Positions 1-9,737 are shown, counted from the first letter of the stretch. The stretch: DNA of 50,450 bases from Candidatus Latescibacterota bacterium (GCA_022826515.1 JAJDUT010000077.1:1-50450); one strand, 5' to 3'. A program made the numbers and translations. The notes: generated by a model not told the origin, from the sequence alone.

Positions 1-1314
1 CTGGTATTCTGTCTCATTGCCCGAGAAGGGTATGCAGTCGTCGCGGCCAAAACCCGGCACGACCCGGTCAAACGGATCGACCAGTTCCACTTGCAGTGAG
101 CCGTCGCTCGCGTCGGCGTTGATCCACAAGGCGTGGGGATCGATGTTCAGGGGAACCGTGGTCGCGACTCCCTGAGCGTCCGTTTTCAGACAGACCAATC
201 GGTCCTTTTCGATTTTCGCCAGATTGATTCCTCTCCGAGATTCCTCGCCACCGCGCGGCGGCTCGCCGTGCAGATCGTTTGAGCAGCCGTGATAGACCCA
301 TATCTCCTCGCCGAGGACAAAAGGGGCATGCGGGGGATAGACGGAGCCACAATCATAGCTGCCCGGGGGGCCGCAGAGCAGAATGGGTTCGCGGTTGCCC
401 GCCCGATGCCAAGTGCGGCCGTCCCTCGAATAGGTCAACTGAACGTCCATCTGGTTCATCCATGCGGGCATCCAATCCTCGATCTGGTTCTGGGCGATCC
501 ACCCCTCGTAGAGCGTGTGAAACACGGACAGGAAGCCGATGCGCAAGCCGCGATAGGCCAGCGAACTCATGCCGTAAAACTCGTGGTCTTGGGGAGGATC
601 GAGTTCGTCGGGGGCGACGATGATCTGGCGCGCGGTCCAGTTTTCAAAATCACTGCTCTCGGCCATGCAAATGATGCGCACGTTGGGACGGCCCCGCAGA
701 TAGACGACATAGCGGTGGATTTTGGCATCCCAATAGGCGACCAGATGGGTGTCTGACCCCTCGGGAATGACCGGGTTGAGCCAGTGTCGGGGAATGTCCC
801 AATGGATCCCATCGGCCGAATACGCCACGCAGACCGGCTGGACAATGCCGGCGAATATCATGTCGCCGCTTTGGAACATGAAGAGCATCTTGTAGCGCTT
901 GGCTGGATCGGTTTCAATGGGGTCTTTCATGACGCCGGTCCCCGCTCCCCACCTGAAAAATGGAAAGACCAAGTTATTCTCTTTGCTGCCGCCGTCCTCA
1001 AAGAGGTTGAGGATGGGTTTTTCCCAGTGGAGCCCGTCTTGGGAGACGGCGTAGGCCAGGCCATCCGCTTGGTCGCCACGTGCATCGCTCAATTTGCGGC
1101 CCACGCCGTACCACATCTTGAAGATGTTCTCTTCGTCGTCGTACATGACGTTGATGTAGCTGCCGATCAGCCACTCCTCTTCCCAGGCCTGATCTTTCTC
1201 AAGCAGCGGCTGTGGCGAAACCTTCTTGGCGGGTACAACTCCTTTTACGACGCTGTCAAGGCTTTCGATAACCGCATCGTCAATAAACAAAAAGGCCGAT
1301 TTTTCGTCCGTCAT
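1..1314 (-). CDS. Glycosidase-like beta-propeller protein, 3' end outside window
   Basis: An open frame of 438 codons runs off the left edge with no stop. I read it in phase at positions 1-60, 301-360, 901-960 and 1021-1080. It starts at ATG 1314 (MTDEKSAFLF) behind an AGGAG box. The protein has the repeated pattern of GH32/GH43-type five-bladed propellers: 'MWYGV' near the N-terminus, then 'AVSQDGLHWEKP' and 'AYSADGIHWD' blades. There is no signal peptide, so it is probably cytoplasmic. It lies 111 bp downstream of the PhyH-like gene on the same strand and may be co-transcribed with it. The fold is recognisable but the substrate is not; many such proteins are annotated only as hypothetical or glycosyl hydrolase-like. 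Confidence 0.72.
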   Translation of the reverse strand, partial: MTDEKSAFLFIDDAVIESLDSVVKGVVPAKKVSPQPLLEKDQAWEEEWLIGSYINVMYDDEENIFKMWYGVGRKLSDARGDQADGLAYAVSQDGLHWEKPILNLFEDGGSKENNLVFPFFRWGAGTGVMKDPIETDPAKRYKMLFMFQSGDMIFAGIVQPVCVAYSADGIHWDIPRHWLNPVIPEGSDTHLVAYWDAKIHRYVVYLRGRPNVRIICMAESSDFENWTARQIIVAPDELDPPQDHEFYGMSSLAYRGLRIGFLSVFHTLYEGWIAQNQIEDWMPAWMNQMDVQLTYSRDGRTWHRAGNREPILLCGPPGSYDCGSVYPPHAPFVLGEEIWVYHGCSNDLHGEPPRGGEESRRGINLAKIEKDRLVCLKTDAQGVATTVPLNIDPHALWINADASDGSLQVELVDPFDRVVPGFGRDDCIPFSGNETEYQ

Positions 1315-1425
1315 GTTATTGCTCCTCGTGAAGCGCCTACAACATTATTGTATAGCACTAATAGCGGAAGGGTTGTCTAGGCATAGGTTTTTCCCCTGCT
1401 TTTCTCCGCACCCATTACCGATCAG

Positions 1426-2253
1426 CTACAGGGCGTCCGTAGTCCAGGTCACAGAGGGTGGATTGACGCCGTACTGCTCGGCCCAGTCGATCAATGCTTG
1501 GGGTATTTCATCGACGTTGTAATAGCCGCCCAAGAGCTGCCAGTCGATGTTGTTGGTCGTCCGCTGTAATACCCGTTGGTCTGGTGGGTCGAGGTATTGA
1601 TCCGTTTTCATCCAGCGGTACGCGTAGCCGTAGATTATCACCTTGGAGGTGCGCTGACTCAAATTGGGTGCAGCCGTGTGGAACGTGCGGTTTTCAAAGA
1701 GGACGGCGTCGCCAGTGCGCAATAGTGGATCGACTACTGTTGGCGGATCGACTGCGCCTGTGGGAATGGCTAGGGGCGTCTCATTGAGGTGGGTGCCTCG
1801 GGCCATCATGGTCATGCCGGAGTTGGGTTCGGCAAAGTCGGTTAGGCAGTAACACACCTTTACGCCGAGGCGCGGCAAACCGGCTTGTCCTAGGTCTTCG
1901 GCAATGCCAATATCTCGATGCCAGCCGCGCCTCGGCTCTGTGATATGTGGATCTTGGGGCTTTTTGTAAATCACCGAGGCCGAGTGGAGATGGATATTGG
2001 GCGAGAGCAACTGCACGACTAGGGGAACGGTGGCCGAGTTGGAGACGAGTTGGTCGAACGCTTCCTCCTGGACGACGCCCTGGCGCAATTGCATCTGGAT
2101 TTCCGCTGGATCGTCGAGGAACGATTTCATCAAGCGATCGCTTGCTTTGGTCAGGCAGGCCACGGTGGCGTCGTCGATGGCTTGCGGGACAATGAGAAAG
2201 CCGTCGGCTGCAAAGGCGCTGCGCTGGTCACGGGTCAATTGGACGAATTGCAT
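1426..2253 (-). CDS. Phytanoyl-CoA dioxygenase (PhyH) family protein
   Basis: This 275-residue protein is the usual length for bacterial PhyH-family Fe(II)/2-oxoglutarate oxygenases. The facial triad is visible as H112-x-D114 in 'GWHRDIG' and H192 in 'NRTFHTAAPN'. R201, nine residues later, would bind the 2-oxoglutarate carboxylate. These enzymes hydroxylate small organic substrates in the cytoplasm; the substrate here is unknown. The gene leads a possible two-gene unit with the propeller gene downstream and is divergent from the dehydratase at 2361, with a shared 107-bp intergenic region. The family call is secure; a lipid-specific role should not be assumed. Confidence 0.9.
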   Translation of the reverse strand: MQFVQLTRDQRSAFAADGFLIVPQAIDDATVACLTKASDRLMKSFLDDPAEIQMQLRQGVVQEEAFDQLVSNSATVPLVVQLLSPNIHLHSASVIYKKPQDPHITEPRRGWHRDIGIAEDLGQAGLPRLGVKVCYCLTDFAEPNSGMTMMARGTHLNETPLAIPTGAVDPPTVVDPLLRTGDAVLFENRTFHTAAPNLSQRTSKVIIYGYAYRWMKTDQYLDPPDQRVLQRTTNNIDWQLLGGYYNVDEIPQALIDWAEQYGVNPPSVTWTTDAL

Positions 2254-2360
2254 TGTACCCCCGAGTTGAATCTATGGTTAGATCATCGGCATCCTGTTCG
2301 CCGAAAAAATAGGGCGTAATTACCCGCCCACCAACTTTTCCTCAAGAGGAGGACATCAAG

Positions 2361-3503
2361 ATGAAAATCACGGCGATTAAAACCTTCATGGGGCTATTCA
2401 GCGGCCGCAATCGCGGGCTGATCAAGGTCGAAACCGACGAGGGCATCCACGGCTGGGGCGAGGCGTATTCCATTGGCCCCGACCTGTCGATAGAACCCAT
2501 TGCCGATTACATCTTCGAAATGATCAAAGGCGAAGATCCGCGTCGCATCGAGTACATCATGCTCAAACTCACCCAGCAATTTCGCTTTCCTCCCGGCGGC
2601 GTCGGCCTAGCGGTGAGTTCGGCCGTTGACCACGCTCTGTGGGATATTTCCGGCAAAGCTGCTGGTCTGCCGGTGTACATGCTGCTGGGCGGGTCCTGCC
2701 GCGACCGAGTGCGCGTGTACCAGGGGGCAGGGGGGCGCGATGGCGAGGAGACGGCCAACAGCGCCCAGCGCCTGAACGAAGAGTGGGGTTTTACGGCCTT
2801 TAAGCTCAGTCCGTTCCGGCTTAGCCCGGACGTCGCCCGCTGGGGGCGCATTTGCGCGGAGGCGGCCAAATATTTTGAGGAGATTCGCCAGCACGCGCCC
2901 GCGGACTTTGAATTTGCCTTTGATCCCCACGCCAAGATCTTCGAACCCGTCCGCGCCCTGCAGTTGGCCAATGCACTGGCACCCTACGACCCCTATTTCT
3001 ACGAGGAGCCGCTGCGTCCCGAGCACACCGCTGCTTGGGCGCGGCTGCGCCAGCAGATGCAGATTCCCTTGGCTACTGGCGAGTGCCTCTACACCCGTTG
3101 GGAATTTCTCGACCTGATGGCGGCCCAAGCCGTGGACATCATTCAGCCGGATGTGTGCGTGTGCGGCGGCCTGCTCGAGATGCGCAAAATCGCCGCGATT
3201 GCCGAGGCTCACTACGTCAGCGTAGCGCCGCACAACCCCATGGGGCCAGTGGCCACTGCGGTCAACGTGCACTTTGCTGCGGCCACGCCCAACTTCAAAA
3301 TTCTGGAGTACATTTCGCCCTTGAGCAACGAGTGGAAGGACTGGGTGGACGAGCCTTACCTGCCCAAGGACGGCTACCTCGAACTGCGCGACCGACCGGG
3401 CCTGGGCATTGATGTAAACGAAGACGCCATCAGCGAAGACAAATACGTCCACTGGCAGCGCACCTGTCCGGTGCGGCCGGATGGATCGACTGGGTACATT
3501 TAA
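2361..3503 (+). CDS. Mandelate racemase/enolase superfamily protein, galactonate dehydratase-like
   Basis: This 380-residue TIM-barrel enzyme starts at ATG 2361 behind an AAGAGGAGG box. The metal ligands expected for the family are present: D188 in 'FDPHAK', E215/E216 in 'YEEPL' and E241 in 'ATGECLY'. H190, two residues after the first Asp, and H291 in 'HNPMGP' match the paired histidines of D-galactonate dehydratase-type acid-sugar dehydratases. It probably removes water from a C6 or C5 sugar acid to give a 2-keto-3-deoxy acid. It is one of three enolase-superfamily genes in the window. The subgroup is well supported; the substrate is inferred only from residues. Confidence 0.88.
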   Translation: MKITAIKTFMGLFSGRNRGLIKVETDEGIHGWGEAYSIGPDLSIEPIADYIFEMIKGEDPRRIEYIMLKLTQQFRFPPGGVGLAVSSAVDHALWDISGKAAGLPVYMLLGGSCRDRVRVYQGAGGRDGEETANSAQRLNEEWGFTAFKLSPFRLSPDVARWGRICAEAAKYFEEIRQHAPADFEFAFDPHAKIFEPVRALQLANALAPYDPYFYEEPLRPEHTAAWARLRQQMQIPLATGECLYTRWEFLDLMAAQAVDIIQPDVCVCGGLLEMRKIAAIAEAHYVSVAPHNPMGPVATAVNVHFAAATPNFKILEYISPLSNEWKDWVDEPYLPKDGYLELRDRPGLGIDVNEDAISEDKYVHWQRTCPVRPDGSTGYI

Positions 3504-3507
3504 GTCG

Positions 3508-3889
3508 CTAGCGCACTACGACTTGCCGCACTTTGACGCGGCGGGCAGTGCCCTCTGGGCCTTGGACGGTGAGTACGACTATGTATTCGCCGGCTTGTTG
3601 GTACTGGTGGATGGGATGTTGTTCGGTCGCGGTGGTGCCATTACGGCGACGTCTAGGTCTTCCAAGTCGTGATTTGTGCCCTTGCCCTTGACGGTTTCCG
3701 TGAGTTCCTCGGTGCCAATTACATAGGATTCGGGTACGATCTTCCAGTCGTCGGTCTGCCCGTCAATGCGGGGTATCATAGTGGGGGAAACTGGAAGATT
3801 GCGAACTCTTTGTCGGGACGTTCAAGTGCGAATGCAGAGGCAAGGGTTAGCAGAGTCAGTCCCAAGAGTCCAGCCAGATTTCGCTTCAT
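3508..3889 (-). pseudogene. Remnant of a secreted CBM9/DOMON-type and PKD domain protein
   Basis: Three in-phase pieces survive. ATG 3889, behind a GGAGG box, opens a signal peptide (MKRNLAGLLGLTLLTLASAFA) that meets a stop at about 3778. One extra base in the five-G run at 3783-3787 would continue it into 'MIPRIDGQTDDWKIVPESY', the start of a CBM9-like carbohydrate-binding domain. In a third phase, 3508-3642 encodes 'NGTTATEQHPIHQYQQ' followed by 'GEYIVVLTVQGPEGTARR', a typical PKD-domain end, and then a stop. The middle of the gene is missing. It lies 59 bp downstream of the PD40 protein gene on the same strand, so both may once have been secreted products of one unit. Confidence 0.6.
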
Positions 3890-3948
3890 GTTGGGAAATC
3901 CTCCAAGTATGCGACCGATGGTTGGTTTGCACCACGACAGAGCACCCA

Positions 3949-6900
3949 TCACAGCCCTCTGAGAAAAGCGATCAGCCAGATATCATGGTTGCCGTCGCGG
4001 TAGGAGGTGAATACGATGTGTTGTCCGTCGGGCGACCAGACCGGTGACCAGGAGCCGTTGGGGTTTTGGGTCAGGCTTCGTAGGTTGTGCCCGTCGGTGT
4101 CCATCACATAGATATTATAGTTGCCGTCGCGTTTGGAGTCGAAGGCGATGTATTGGCTGTCGGGCGACCAGACAGGCGACCCGTCCAAGGCGGGATTTCG
4201 GGTGAGGTTTCGCGGATTTTTCCCGTCGGCGTCCATCACATAGACCTCCCTGTTGCCGTCGCGGTAGGAGTGGAAGGCAATGTGTTGTCCATCGGGCGAC
4301 CAGACCGGTGACGAGTCGCGGGCGGGACTTTGGGTTAGGTTTCGCGGGTTTTCTCCATCGGCGTCCATCACATAGATCTCCGCGTTGCCGTCGCGATTGG
4401 AGTAGAATGCGATGTGTTGTCCGTCGGGCGACCAGACCGGCCCCCAGTCGTCGGCGTCGATGGTTTGGGTTAGGTTCCGTGGGTTTTCTCCATCGGCGTC
4501 CATCACATAGATCTCCCAGGGGCCGCCGGGATTGGAGGTGGAGGCGATCGGGTTGTCCATGCGTTTGGATTGGAATGCGATGTGTTGTCCGTCGGGCGAC
4601 CAGACCGGAATCCAGTCGAAAGCGTCGGTGCTTTGGGTTAGGTTTCGCGGGTTTTCTCCGTCGGCGTCCATCACATAGATATCAGGGTTATAGTGGCCAC
4701 TGCGCTTGGAATGGAAGGCAATGTGTTGTCCGCTGGGCGACCAATCAGGCGACCCGACATCGTTGTCGGTGCTTTGGGTTAGGTTCCGTGGGTTTTCCCC
4801 GTCGGCGTCCATCACATAGATATTGTCGTAGTGGTCGCGGTAGGAATGGAATGCGATGTGTTGTCCGTCGGGCGACCAGACCGGCACCCCGATGATGTCG
4901 GCCCCTTGGGTCAGTCTGATGACGACGATCCCGATGGTAGCCCTTAAGGGCACCTCATGGCGGTCGCCCGCGCCGGTGGTGATCACCAGTGCGCCGGTGT
5001 GGTCACCGAGGGGGGCCTTGTTCCGGTCAAGGCGCACGTCTATTTCTACCGCTTCGGTTTTGGTGGCTAGGCTGCCGCGAGTCAGACTGAGGGTAATCCA
5101 GTCGGCGGGGGGCTCGATGACAAAATCGAGGCGGCTGCCGCCGACGTTTTTGAGGGACAAGCGCCGGGTGGTTTCCTTGGTGCCAAAGTCGAGGATCTGC
5201 GGCAAGATGGATAGGCGGTTCGGTTCGTCGTCAGTGGGGCTACCGCCGTCAGTGGGGCTACTGCCGTCCTCTCCACCAAGAGTGATCAGCGAGACCTCTC
5301 CGTTGGAGGTGAATGCGATGTGTTGTCCGTCGGGTGACCAGACCGGCGACCGGTCGCCGGCGGGATTTTGGGTAAGGTTTCGTAGGTTTTCCCCACCAGC
5401 GTCCACCATATAGATATCATAGGTGCCGTCGTGGTAGGATTCGAATGCGATGTGTTGTCCGTCGGGTGACCAGACCGGCGACTCGTCGCGGGCGGGGTTT
5501 TGGGTAAGGTTTCGTGGGTTTTTCCCGTCGGCACCCATCACATAGATATCATAGTTGCCGTCGCGAGTGGAGGTGAATGCGATGTGTTGTCCGTCGGGTG
5601 ACCAGACCGGCGACCAGTCGCGGGCGGGGTTTTGGGTAAGGTTTCGTGGGTTTTCCCCATCGGTGCCCATCACATAGATATCATAGTTAAGGTTGTCGTA
5701 GTTGTCGGCGTGTCCGGAGGTGAATGCGATGTGTTGTCCGTCGGGCGACCAGACCGGCGACTCGTCCAAGGCGGGATTTTGGGTAAGGTTTCGTGGGTTT
5801 TCCCCATCGGCGCCCATCACATAGATATCATAGTCATATTCGAATGCGATGTGTTGGCTGTCGGGCGACCAGACCGGTGCCCAGGAGTCGGTGTTTTGGA
5901 TGAGGTTTCGTAGGTTTTCTCCGTCGGCATTCATCACATAGATCCCCCTGTTGCCGTCGCGTTCGGAGGTGAATGCGATGTGTTGTCCGTCGGGTGACCA
6001 GACCGGCACCCCGTCGTGGTGGGTGCTTTGTGTGAGGTTTCGTGGATTTTCCCCGTCGGCGTCCATCACATAGATATCCCAGTTGTCGTCGCGGTAGGAC
6101 CGGAATGCGATGTGTTGTCCGTCGGGCGACCAGACCGGTGCCGATCCCCCTTGGGATAGTCTCCTGACGACGATCCCAAGGGTAGCCCTTATGGGCACCT
6201 CATGGCGGTCGCCCGCGCCGGTGGAGATCACTAGCGAGACGGCGTGATCACCGAGGGGGGCCTTGTCCCGGTCAAGGCTCACGTCTACTTCTACCGCTTC
6301 GGTATCCAGACTGCCGCGGGTCAGACTGAGGGTAAGCCAGTCGGCGGGGCTCTCGATGACAAAATCGAGGCGGCTGCCGCCGACATTTTTGAGGGATAAG
6401 CGCCGGGAGGTCTCCTCAATACCAAAGTCGAGCATCTGTGGCAAGATAGATAGGCGCGGCGGTTCGGGGCTACTGCCGTCCCCTCTACGAAGAGTGATCA
6501 GCCATATATCCCTGTTGTCGTTGCGTCCGGAGGTGAATGCGATGTATTGTCCGTCGGGCGACCAGACCGGTGACTCGTCGTCGTCGGGGTTTTGTGTGAG
6601 GTTTCGTGGATTTTCCCCGTCGGCGTCCATCACATAGATATCCATGCTGCCGTCGCGGTAGGATTGGAATGCGATGTATTGTCCGTCGGGCGACCAGACC
6701 GGCTTCCAATCGAAGGCGTCGGTGCTTTGTGTGAGGTTTCGTGGATTTTTCCCGTCGGCGTCCATCACATAGACCTCCGCATTGTCGTCGCGGTAGGATT
6801 GGAATGCGATGTGCTGGCCGTCGGGTGACCAGACCGGTGCCACGTCGAAGGTATCGATGCTTTGTGTGAGGTTTCGTGGATTTTTCCCGTCGGCGTCCAT

Positions 6901-8247
6901 CACATAGATATCCATGCTGCCGTCGCGGTAGGATTGGAATGCGATGTGTTGTCCGTCGGGTGACCAGACCGGTGCCACGTCGAAGGTATCGGTGCTTTGT
7001 GTGAGGTTTCGTGGATTTTCCCCGTCGGCGTCCATCACATAGATATCCATGCTGCCGTCGCGGTAGGATTGGAATGCGATGTATTGTCCGTCGGGTGACC
7101 AGACCGGTGCCTTGTCGAAGACGTTGTTGGGGTTTCGGGTTAGGTTTCGCAGGTCGTGCCCGTCGGCGTCCATCACATAGATATCATAGTTGTCGTCGCG
7201 GAGGGAGGTGAATGCGATGTGTTGTCCGTCGGGCGACCAGACAGGCACCTCGTCGTCGTCGGAGTTTTGGGTCAAGTTGGATAGGCGGGGTGATTCGGCT
7301 CCTATAGGAGCACCGATGCCCGTCGGCAGCATCGGATCGAACGGATCGGCGATGTACATTAGAATGATCAGCACGTCGGCGAGATCGACCCGGCTGTCGC
7401 CGTTGACGTCGCCGAGGGTGAGATCGCCCCCGTTCGGGGCTGTGATCGACGAATCAGAGCTGTACATCACCACCAGCAGCGCGTCGGCAAGATCGACGAA
7501 GCCATCGTTGTTCACATCCCCTAAAATTCCCGTTGTGGCCACCTTTGCCCGGGGGACGTTGTCGAGTGCTGCGACGACGAGGTCCACCGGAGCCATGCCC
7601 GTTTGGACGCGGAAGTCTGGGTTCACATAAGCGACTAATCCCTCACCCGAAACGGTCAACCCATAGACTTGGGTCCCCGCCTCCACTGGACCTTCGGCTG
7701 CCGCCGGTATCGGGTGCTCCGGGATGCCCGCCTGCCCGTCCACCAGCACCATCCGTCCAGTCAACGTCCTCCCACCGCCAAGGAGCCGGTAGAAATAGAC
7801 CCCCGCACCCACGGCCCGTCCCGCCGCATCCGTGGCGTTCCAAGTCGCAGTATGAGAGCCCGCCGCCTGCTCCTCATCCACCAGCGTTGCCAAGCGCTGT
7901 CCTAAGACATTGAACACCTCCAGTCGCACGCGGGTGGAGGCTGCCAGTTGATAGGGAATGATCGTGGATGGATTAAACGGATTGGGGTAATTCTGCCCCA
8001 AAGTGAAGCGGTGCGGCAGGGCAGTGCCCCCCAGCGCCGCTAAGGACAGTGCGAAATGCCCGGTTGCGTCGGTGGTGGCTCGGGCAATGGCTCCCCGCTG
8101 CAAAGCGCTCAGATCAAATAGCTGCACATGCGCCGCCGTCACCGGTTCGCCCGAATCCAGCCGCACCCGGCCCTCGACCCACGGCTCGGCCCCTACAGGA
8201 ACCCATAACCCCACCAGCCCCATGAGATAGATGATTACTGCCTTCAT
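3949..8247 (-). CDS. Secreted multi-domain protein: sorting module, dockerin, three PD40 propellers, two BACON-like domains
   Basis: About 1432 residues. I prefer ATG 8247, because AAAGGA lies eight bases upstream; ATG 8256 is the alternative, and the numbering here uses it. In order there is a signal peptide (1-23), a carboxypeptidase-regulatory-like strand set (25-75), a FlgD/type IX-like module starting 'NYPNPFNPS' (89-175), and a dockerin pair with 'GDVNNDGFVDLAD' and 'GDVNGDSRVDLAD' (246-304). Then come TolB-type PD40 blades with 'PVWSPDGQHIAF' and 'DIYVMDADG': six at 338-590, seven at 700-990 and seven at 1113-1435. Two nearly identical BACON-like domains (601-697, 1014-1112) separate the propellers. 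The product is probably exported or cell-surface and binds protein or glycan. The sorting-type module is N-terminal, whereas it is usually at the C-terminus. Confidence 0.88.
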   Translation of the reverse strand: MKAVIIYLMGLVGLWVPVGAEPWVEGRVRLDSGEPVTAAHVQLFDLSALQRGAIARATTDATGHFALSLAALGGTALPHRFTLGQNYPNPFNPSTIIPYQLAASTRVRLEVFNVLGQRLATLVDEEQAAGSHTATWNATDAAGRAVGAGVYFYRLLGGGRTLTGRMVLVDGQAGIPEHPIPAAAEGPVEAGTQVYGLTVSGEGLVAYVNPDFRVQTGMAPVDLVVAALDNVPRAKVATTGILGDVNNDGFVDLADALLVVMYSSDSSITAPNGGDLTLGDVNGDSRVDLADVLIILMYIADPFDPMLPTGIGAPIGAESPRLSNLTQNSDDDEVPVWSPDGQHIAFTSLRDDNYDIYVMDADGHDLRNLTRNPNNVFDKAPVWSPDGQYIAFQSYRDGSMDIYVMDADGENPRNLTQSTDTFDVAPVWSPDGQHIAFQSYRDGSMDIYVMDADGKNPRNLTQSIDTFDVAPVWSPDGQHIAFQSYRDDNAEVYVMDADGKNPRNLTQSTDAFDWKPVWSPDGQYIAFQSYRDGSMDIYVMDADGENPRNLTQNPDDDESPVWSPDGQYIAFTSGRNDNRDIWLITLRRGDGSSPEPPRLSILPQMLDFGIEETSRRLSLKNVGGSRLDFVIESPADWLTLSLTRGSLDTEAVEVDVSLDRDKAPLGDHAVSLVISTGAGDRHEVPIRATLGIVVRRLSQGGSAPVWSPDGQHIAFRSYRDDNWDIYVMDADGENPRNLTQSTHHDGVPVWSPDGQHIAFTSERDGNRGIYVMNADGENLRNLIQNTDSWAPVWSPDSQHIAFEYDYDIYVMGADGENPRNLTQNPALDESPVWSPDGQHIAFTSGHADNYDNLNYDIYVMGTDGENPRNLTQNPARDWSPVWSPDGQHIAFTSTRDGNYDIYVMGADGKNPRNLTQNPARDESPVWSPDGQHIAFESYHDGTYDIYMVDAGGENLRNLTQNPAGDRSPVWSPDGQHIAFTSNGEVSLITLGGEDGSSPTDGGSPTDDEPNRLSILPQILDFGTKETTRRLSLKNVGGSRLDFVIEPPADWITLSLTRGSLATKTEAVEIDVRLDRNKAPLGDHTGALVITTGAGDRHEVPLRATIGIVVIRLTQGADIIGVPVWSPDGQHIAFHSYRDHYDNIYVMDADGENPRNLTQSTDNDVGSPDWSPSGQHIAFHSKRSGHYNPDIYVMDADGENPRNLTQSTDAFDWIPVWSPDGQHIAFQSKRMDNPIASTSNPGGPWEIYVMDADGENPRNLTQTIDADDWGPVWSPDGQHIAFYSNRDGNAEIYVMDADGENPRNLTQSPARDSSPVWSPDGQHIAFHSYRDGNREVYVMDADGKNPRNLTRNPALDGSPVWSPDSQYIAFDSKRDGNYNIYVMDTDGHNLRSLTQNPNGSWSPVWSPDGQHIVFTSYRDGNHDIWLIAFLRGL
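3960..7284 (-). repeat. Twenty near-identical PD40-coding repeats of about 130-150 bp
   Basis: Each repeat on the minus strand encodes one propeller blade built on 'VWSPDGQHIAF' and 'NPRNLTQ'. Identity is visible at the DNA level, including third codon positions, which suggests recent expansion or gene conversion. The array is broken at about 4900-5290 and 6150-6490 by the two BACON-like coding segments, which also resemble each other at the DNA level. These are coding repeats, not a CRISPR array: the unit length is far too great and the frame is kept throughout. Confidence 0.9.
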
Positions 8248-8437
8248 GACGTCCATTCCTTTTCTGTGGAGCCAAAGGGTAGGCCCCGACCGAGGGCACT
8301 TGGGGGTGGTGCGCGAAAGCGATCGGCTTACTGTCGTATGCTCAGTATTCTACCTATTTTGACTGCTGGCGAAAAATTGCACGACATCCAATGGCTAGTC
8401 TACTGTTCGCAACCCACTCAAGTGAGAAAGTGTGTTT

Positions 8438-9700
8438 ATGACGATCCCTAACGGCGCGACTCGTCGTCTCCTCTCTTCGTGGATATTGTTGGTCCTCGGC
8501 GCGGTCTGGTTCGGCTGCGCCGACGTTCCCGATGACGGGGACGTGATCCTGAAGATCGTCTGGATGGGGCCCGAACTTGAGACCTACGGGATATGGAAAG
8601 AGGGGTTCGAGGCGGAACATCCCGGCGTGACTATTGAACAGCAATACGTTTCCTACGATCAGGGGCCGACGTTTTACAATACCATGATCCAGGGCGACAA
8701 CCTGCCCGATCTCGGGTTTCTCTTCATGGGCATGATACCCGAATATGCCGAGCGGGGCGTGCTGGAGCCGCTCGATGCTTTTATGACCGCTGCCGAGCGC
8801 GCAGAGTGGATTGACGTTGCCCTGAGCGCGGGCGAGTACAAGGGAAAGACCTATGGGGTGCCGCTGGTGGGGGCCAACCGGACGCTCTACGTGCGCCAGG
8901 ACTGGATGCAGAAGGCGGGAGCGCCAGATGCTCCGACGACGTGGGAGGGGGTCCGCGCGTTGGCGAATGCGCTCAACCGACCGCCCGAGCGCTATGGGTT
9001 CTGCATCGGCGCTGGCCGGCAGAAACACCTGATGCAGGATCAGATCGCCATGATGTGGGGGTTTGGGGCCCACTTCTTCGACCGAGAGGGCAAGCTGGCG
9101 ATCAACAGCCCCCAAGCCATTGCCTACGTCGAGTTTTTGACCAACATGCACCTTTTGGATCAGGTCATGCCTCCGGGCATTCTGAATTTGAACGCCAACG
9201 AATGTTATGCCGAGATGGCCGCGGGCAAGGTGGGGATGTTGTTCAGCGGACCGTGGCAGGACCAGTTGTGCCGGGATGCGGGCGTTGAATGCGAGCCTTT
9301 GATGATCCCAGACGGCGAGGATCGCAAGATGCTGCTCATTGTCGATGTCTTTGGCATGTTTTCCACTTCGCAGCACAAAGAGCTAGGATACGAATTCATG
9401 CGTTTTATCCAGCGCTTGGAAAACCGCCGGTTGATCGATATGGAAGTAGGGGGCGTGCCTATGATGAAAAACACGACCGACGATTCCTACTACCAGTCAG
9501 TCCCGATGCAGAATTATCAGGCGCAAAGGGAGTTGCTGCAATTGACGCCGAAGCATCCAGAATGGACCAAGATTCAGGATGGATGGGGCGAAGCGATTCA
9601 GATGGTTTTGGCGGGTACGGCGACACCTGCCGAGGCGCTTAACACCGTGTACAATCGCTTGCTGAAAGAATTGGAAAACCCGGCGCTGCCCACGCCTTGA
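8438..9700 (+). CDS. Sugar ABC transporter substrate-binding protein
   Basis: This family 1 extracellular solute-binding protein has 420 residues from ATG 8438; GTG 8432 is an in-frame alternative. The N-terminus has a basic stretch and a hydrophobic segment ending 'VWFGCAD', so it is probably a lipoprotein with an atypical lipobox. Family features include 'WEGVRALANALNRP', 'QAIAYVEFL' and 'AAGKVGMLFSGPW', the ligand-lobe motif of maltose/multiple-sugar binding proteins. It lies 37 bp upstream of two permease genes and forms the importer with them. No ATPase gene is present here; a shared MsmK-like ATPase elsewhere is the usual arrangement. The sugar cannot be named. Confidence 0.92.
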   Translation: MTIPNGATRRLLSSWILLVLGAVWFGCADVPDDGDVILKIVWMGPELETYGIWKEGFEAEHPGVTIEQQYVSYDQGPTFYNTMIQGDNLPDLGFLFMGMIPEYAERGVLEPLDAFMTAAERAEWIDVALSAGEYKGKTYGVPLVGANRTLYVRQDWMQKAGAPDAPTTWEGVRALANALNRPPERYGFCIGAGRQKHLMQDQIAMMWGFGAHFFDREGKLAINSPQAIAYVEFLTNMHLLDQVMPPGILNLNANECYAEMAAGKVGMLFSGPWQDQLCRDAGVECEPLMIPDGEDRKMLLIVDVFGMFSTSQHKELGYEFMRFIQRLENRRLIDMEVGGVPMMKNTTDDSYYQSVPMQNYQAQRELLQLTPKHPEWTKIQDGWGEAIQMVLAGTATPAEALNTVYNRLLKELENPALPTP

Positions 9701-9737
9701 GGCCGCATTTTCGCGCGGGAAATGTAGGGGAGTTCTC

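Noticed and set aside
289..756. Plus-strand frames over the left-edge gene
   Set aside because: The minus strand is open for 438 codons with propeller motifs, so the plus frames are shadows.
3960..7284. Regular repeats suggesting a CRISPR array
   Set aside because: Units of about 130-150 bp are coding propeller blades in one frame, with no short repeat-spacer pattern and no cas genes.
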